Part shown: positions 6,016-8,587 of the stretch, in pieces
Layout: every line of letters starts with the position of its first letter
Numbering within the stretch: the first letter of the stretch is position 1
Assembly: GCA_937132145.1 (NCBI GenBank)
Contig: CAKZNY010000049.1
Location: forward strand, 1-8,587
Direction: 5' to 3'
DNA from: an uncultured Paracoccaceae bacterium
GTDB lineage: Bacteria; Pseudomonadota; Alphaproteobacteria; Rhodobacterales; Rhodobacteraceae
DNA: 8,587 bases
Notes under the pieces: generated by a model
What the model was told of the DNA's origin: nothing
The model's input: the letters and a program-made list of their open reading frames with translations, nothing else
Databases searched by the model: none
Program-made: the position numbers and the translations under genes

Positions 6016-6601
6016 TCGGGACCAGCTCCATCACGGGCAGGCCAAGAATGCTGGCCACAATAACCGATAAGGCACTTGCGATCAGGAACGCAACCAAGGC
6101 CACCACGAACCCCAGAAAAAGGTTTTTGGTTCCCAGAAGATGCGACCAGAAAACCGCTAATGTGTAAGGGCCCCACACGACGGTGAACAGCACTATGACC
6201 ATGCCGAACGCGCCAAACAGAACCGAAGTCAGTATCATCACGCTTAGCAAGACAACCAGCAGGAAATTGAACCACAGGTAAACCGCCATCGCATCCGAAA
6301 AGGTTACTTTCACACGGACACTGCGCGCCAGCATCACCACAATCTGACTAACCAGAAAGGCGTTAACAAATTGCACGACCACATCCACCAATGGCACGGA
6401 GAACTTAACCGTCCATACCTCTGTGGTTTGTGACTGGATGAAAGTATACAGCAGAAATTGTGACAAAATCGTAAGGACCGCCAAAAGCAAGGCGGACTCG
6501 ATCAGTATGTTTCTGGACAGGTTTAACCCTATCAAATTTGGTGCGGCGGTACGTGGCCGGAAGAAACTCTCCCTCGCCAGTTCCAGCAAGGGAATGGGCA
6601 T
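6008..6601 (-). CDS. Yip1-like small polytopic membrane protein (copy D)
   Basis: A 197-residue integral membrane protein with five predicted membrane segments at about 33-55, 70-93, 105-128, 130-152 and 161-187, after a short amphipathic N-terminus containing LARESFFRPRTAA. Five segments, a cytosolic N-terminal leader and small size fit the bacterial Yip1 (PF04893) type. No catalytic motif is visible and the function is unknown. Its ATG (6599-6601) directly follows the TAA of the upstream membrane gene (TAAATG), with GGAG 8 bases before it. Its own TGA overlaps the sufS start by 8 bp. Such packing makes it part of the same operon as sufS. From memory, related Rhodobacterales genomes also carry Yip1-type genes among their suf genes, but I cannot confirm that here. 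It is more diverged from the other copies than they are from each other. Confidence 0.8.
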   Translation of the reverse strand: MPIPLLELARESFFRPRTAAPNLIGLNLSRNILIESALLLAVLTILSQFLLYTFIQSQTTEVWTVKFSVPLVDVVVQFVNAFLVSQIVVMLARSVRVKVTFSDAMAVYLWFNFLLVVLLSVMILTSVLFGAFGMVIVLFTVVWGPYTLAVFWSHLLGTKNLFLGFVVALVAFLIASALSVIVASILGLPVMELVPNV

Positions 6602-7273
6602 TTAGATTACTCCGTTTGCCCTTAGATATAGTGCCCCGAACATACCTACAATACATAGCAGCGAAAGAGCTGCAAATAATGGGTAAAATCTTTTGAAACC
6701 GTGTGCTGCGGTGGCTCCGGCGGAGACAAACCAGATATATGGCAGCAAACCGAGCCATAATGGTGCCAGCGAGAGCGTCTCGCCGGACAAAAATGGCATG
6801 GAGCCTTCTAACTTGGCCAAGCTGACGGCAAGAATCGCTGCGAGTATTTCGAACGGGGCCGAAACGAACGAGCCCCAGAAAACCCCCGCGCGGGTGTCTT
6901 TCAAAGTGCCGGTACCACCGAAGAGGCGGAGGACTAATCCAAGAATAAACGCAAATACATAGATCGCGACGGTCCGCACCATCAACGCAACAACAAGTAA
7001 CAGCGCAACATCGTTGGGCATCGCACTTGCGGTGATCGTTGTGGGGCTAACGACAGTTTTAACCGAGAAGGAAAGGAAGAAAATCAGGTCGGAAAGGAGG
7101 ACGAAAAACAAAAGCCGCGACTCGGACGGGTGCTCGGCGATCAGGCGGCGGGTCGATGCTGGCATGTCTTTCCATGCATCTGTAACGCGCGCAACTAAAC
7201 CTGTGCGATCTTGACGGTAAGTGCCGTAGCCGGCTTTGAAGCTTGTCGCGGATGGTTTGGTCTCGTTAATCAT
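6602..7273 (-). CDS. Yip1-like small polytopic membrane protein (copy C)
   Basis: A 223-residue membrane protein with a hydrophilic N-terminus of about 50 residues (contains MPASTRRLIAEHPSESRLL) and five hydrophobic segments at about 53-72, 88-115, 128-152, 172-190 and 197-216. It is a clear paralogue of the next gene upstream: over an ungapped stretch of about 107 residues starting at LIAEHPSESR I count about half identical positions, including FGG, TR.GV.WG.FV and W.GL.P..WFVS. Assignment to Yip1 rests on topology, size and neighbours; no enzyme motif is seen. The ATG at 7271-7273 has only a weak GGGG upstream. A 133-bp AT-rich gap precedes it, so it may have its own promoter and lead a C-D-sufS transcript. 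Its stop abuts the next start. Confidence 0.78.
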   Translation of the reverse strand: MINETKPSATSFKAGYGTYRQDRTGLVARVTDAWKDMPASTRRLIAEHPSESRLLFFVLLSDLIFFLSFSVKTVVSPTTITASAMPNDVALLLVVALMVRTVAIYVFAFILGLVLRLFGGTGTLKDTRAGVFWGSFVSAPFEILAAILAVSLAKLEGSMPFLSGETLSLAPLWLGLLPYIWFVSAGATAAHGFKRFYPLFAALSLLCIVGMFGALYLRANGVI

Positions 7274-7406
7274 AGCAACCCCATACTCGTCTTCAAATAA
7301 TACAATTTATACTTGGCAACTGTACTATAAAAACTTTGGATTTGAAAAGAATATTTAGTGAACCTCTGGATCAAGCGAAATATTTCGATCCCGTTCAGGT
7401 TTAGCA
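7274..7406 (-). other. AT-rich spacer, possible internal promoter region
   Basis: This 133-bp gap is the longest within the membrane-protein/sufS cluster and is visibly AT-richer than the genes. On the minus strand it holds -10-like TATAAA (7311-7306) and TATTAT (7302-7297), neither with a well-spaced -35. It also holds a perfect 12-bp palindrome CGAAATATTTCG (7376-7387) flanked by GGATC and GATCC, without a T run. An internal promoter for copy C, copy D and sufS is plausible but not shown. Confidence 0.3.
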
Positions 7407-8048
7407 TTACATTGCCATGTAACGTATGCCGGCCACCAGAACAGCCGCCAGGACTGCCAAAGTAGCGAAGATTGGAACCGCGTTTTCAATCCGGTTAGCG
7501 GCCGCCGCACCTTTGGAAACGAACCATACGAATGGGACCATACCCAGCCAGTAAGGGGTCATTTGGATGCCTTGGCTCTGTAAAAATGCGATACTTCCGT
7601 CGTATTGGTTGATAATAACGGCAAACTCGGAGATGATCAGGCCGATCGGTGCGGCAACAAATACGCCCCAGATAACACCAACACGGGTTTCATGTAGCGT
7701 AGCTTTACCACCGAATACCTTAAAGACAACGCCAACAACCAGTGCCAAAGCATAAATAGCGGTTGTGCGCAGCATCAATGCAACCATTAGCCAAAGAACC
7801 ACATCGGTGCCCATCATTGCGGTGGCTGCTGCTGTTGGTGCGATCAGGGTTTTAAGCGCCCATGACAATGTGAAGATCATATCGGACAAAAGCACCAGCA
7901 ACAAAAGGCGGGCTTCGGACGGCCGTTCGCTTATCAGCTCCAGAGTTGTGGCGCGCATATCGAAGAACGACCGGGCGAAGCGAACTGTAACGCTTGGACG
8001 AAGGTTTTTGGCTTCGTTTTGAGTATCTGTAATGTTGAGACTGACCAT
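7407..8048 (-). CDS. Yip1-like small polytopic membrane protein (copy B)
   Basis: A 213-residue membrane protein, paralogue of copy C. The N-terminal 45 residues are hydrophilic (NITDTQNEAKN), followed by the shared motif LISERPSEARLL at 39-50 and five hydrophobic segments at about 48-70, 83-110, 124-147, 164-180 and 190-209. Shared landmarks with copy C are FGG at 112-114, TRVGVIWGVFV at 121-131 and WLGMVPFVWFVS at 167-178. The start is taken as ATG at 8046-8048, because AAGGA lies 7 bases upstream of it; the GTG two codons earlier (8052-8054) would leave the same site only one base away. It lies 73 bp after copy A on the same strand. The function is unknown; a membrane-organising role is all the Yip1 label would suggest. 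Confidence 0.78.
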   Translation of the reverse strand: MVSLNITDTQNEAKNLRPSVTVRFARSFFDMRATTLELISERPSEARLLLLVLLSDMIFTLSWALKTLIAPTAAATAMMGTDVVLWLMVALMLRTTAIYALALVVGVVFKVFGGKATLHETRVGVIWGVFVAAPIGLIISEFAVIINQYDGSIAFLQSQGIQMTPYWLGMVPFVWFVSKGAAAANRIENAVPIFATLAVLAAVLVAGIRYMAM

Positions 8049-8055
8049 GCCCACG

Positions 8056-8060
8056 TCCTT
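8056..8060 (-). promoter_or_regulatory. Shine-Dalgarno site deciding the start of copy B
   Basis: AAGGA on the minus strand, 7 bases before ATG 8046-8048 and one base before the GTG at 8052-8054. It supports the ATG. Confidence 0.65.
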
Positions 8061-8113
8061 TTTCTAAGTTGGGACCAACATGGTTTACAAGTTTGACGGA
8101 ATTAGGGCAGGAG

Positions 8114-8131
8114 TGGGGCCATTATGCCCCA
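8114..8131 (-). other. Small hairpin over the stop codon of copy A
   Basis: A 6-bp inverted repeat, TGGGGC (8114-8119) and GCCCCA (8126-8131), with a 6-base loop that holds most of the TAA stop. No T run follows, so it is not a clear terminator. It may be a 3'-end stabiliser or chance. Confidence 0.3.
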
Positions 8132-8587
8132 AGGCTGATAATTAAGGAAATACCTGTAAAAACAGCTAAAATAACACCGGAAACTCGCCATGTACTGCGA
8201 AACTCCTTAGCTTCGGCCAGCATTGCACCCCAAATCCACAAGATCGCGAAGACTAAAAGTACATTCAAGGCATTCAGCATATTCTGCCCCAAATCGCCAC
8301 CTATCTGGATAAACACGCTAGCCAGCATCGCTTTGGTGATCAGGACCGGGCTAAGGACGGCCAGCCCCCAGAACAACGCATGACGCGCGTTTTTATTACC
8401 GCTAGTCGCCCCGAAAGGTCTGGCGATAAAGTGCGAGGCCCATGCGATCCCGTACATTAGAAACGGCAAAAAAAACATCACCACGAAGAACCACAGGATG
8501 ATGCCGCCCGCGATGCTTTGCTCTGGCGTTTGCGACAAGTCTGTGGCGAGCAGACGCGGCAGGAAGCTTAGAAAAATCACGAAACAG
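8122..8587 (-). CDS. Yip1-like membrane protein, C-terminal part (copy A, cut by right edge)
   Basis: The frame is open to the right edge, so the true start lies outside the window; the GTG at 8578-8580 is probably an internal valine, since starting there would cut the first membrane segment in half. About 154 residues are visible: the end of segment 1 (IFLSFLPRLL), then segments around IAGGIILWFFVVMFFLPFL, RHALFWGLAVLSPVL, MLNALNVLLVFAILWIWG and WRVSGVILAVFTGISLIIS. By alignment of hydrophobic blocks with copies B and C, roughly 50 residues are missing. NARHALFWGLAVLSPVL aligns with ETRVGVIWGVFVAAPI of copy B, so it is probably a more distant member of the same set. No functional motif is visible. 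The stop (TAA, 8122-8124) sits inside a small hairpin. Confidence 0.7.
   Translation of the reverse strand, partial: CFVIFLSFLPRLLATDLSQTPEQSIAGGIILWFFVVMFFLPFLMYGIAWASHFIARPFGATSGNKNARHALFWGLAVLSPVLITKAMLASVFIQIGGDLGQNMLNALNVLLVFAILWIWGAMLAEAKEFRSTWRVSGVILAVFTGISLIISLGA

Noticed and set aside
7359..7373. TGA-N9-TCA, the pattern of an iron-response (RirA-type) box
   Set aside because: Only six fixed bases, expected about twice by chance in a window this size, and the flanks do not extend the match. Its position near sufS is suggestive but not enough.
8578..8580. GTG as the start of copy A
   Set aside because: The frame stays open to the window edge, and starting here would cut the first membrane segment that copies B and C keep whole.

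Overview
The window looks like a chromosomal segment of an alphaproteobacterium, most likely of the Rhodobacterales/Paracoccaceae type. This rests on moderate GC content, the style of the proteins (a SufS with Yip1-type membrane proteins beside it, an I78-type inhibitor lipoprotein, an SSS symporter next to an ABC ATPase), and mostly GGAG/AGGAG ribosome binding sites about 7 bases from the start. The organism assignment is an inference; there is no rRNA or marker gene that settles it. No tRNA, rRNA, CRISPR array, insertion sequence or phage gene is visible.

Layout. Bases 1-1721 (minus strand): an SSS-family sodium:solute symporter followed, 53 bp downstream, by the first 89 codons of an ABC importer ATPase that runs off the left edge and uses a TTG start. 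Bases 1836-1861: an intrinsic terminator separating this unit from the next. Bases 1886-3016 (minus): a two-gene unit, a small I78-family peptidase-inhibitor lipoprotein and, 15 bp downstream, a short-chain dehydrogenase of the atypical group that lacks the catalytic Tyr and Lys. Bases 3124-4719 (plus): prfC, peptide chain release factor 3, whose promoter appears to place the transcription start at the ATG itself (leaderless). Bases 4716-4790: two inverted REP-like hairpins, each with a GTAG head, filling the gap between prfC and the convergent sufS; the first GTAG supplies the prfC stop codon. Bases 4795-8587 (minus): sufS, the cysteine desulfurase of the SUF iron-sulfur pathway, preceded by four small polytopic membrane proteins of Yip1 type. 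Two of the four are clear paralogues (about half identical by hand count) and the most upstream one is cut by the right edge.

How it fits together. The right half is probably the 3' end of a suf operon. SufS takes sulfur from cysteine for Fe-S cluster assembly, and the membrane proteins are co-oriented with it and, for the last two, tightly coupled (TAA directly followed by ATG, then an 8-bp ATG/TGA overlap). Their role is unknown; the Yip1-like block is the least explained part of the window. The REP pair between prfC and sufS is the most structured non-coding element and points to a REP-associated tyrosine transposase (RAYT) elsewhere in the genome. Most of the rest is ordinary chromosomal content.
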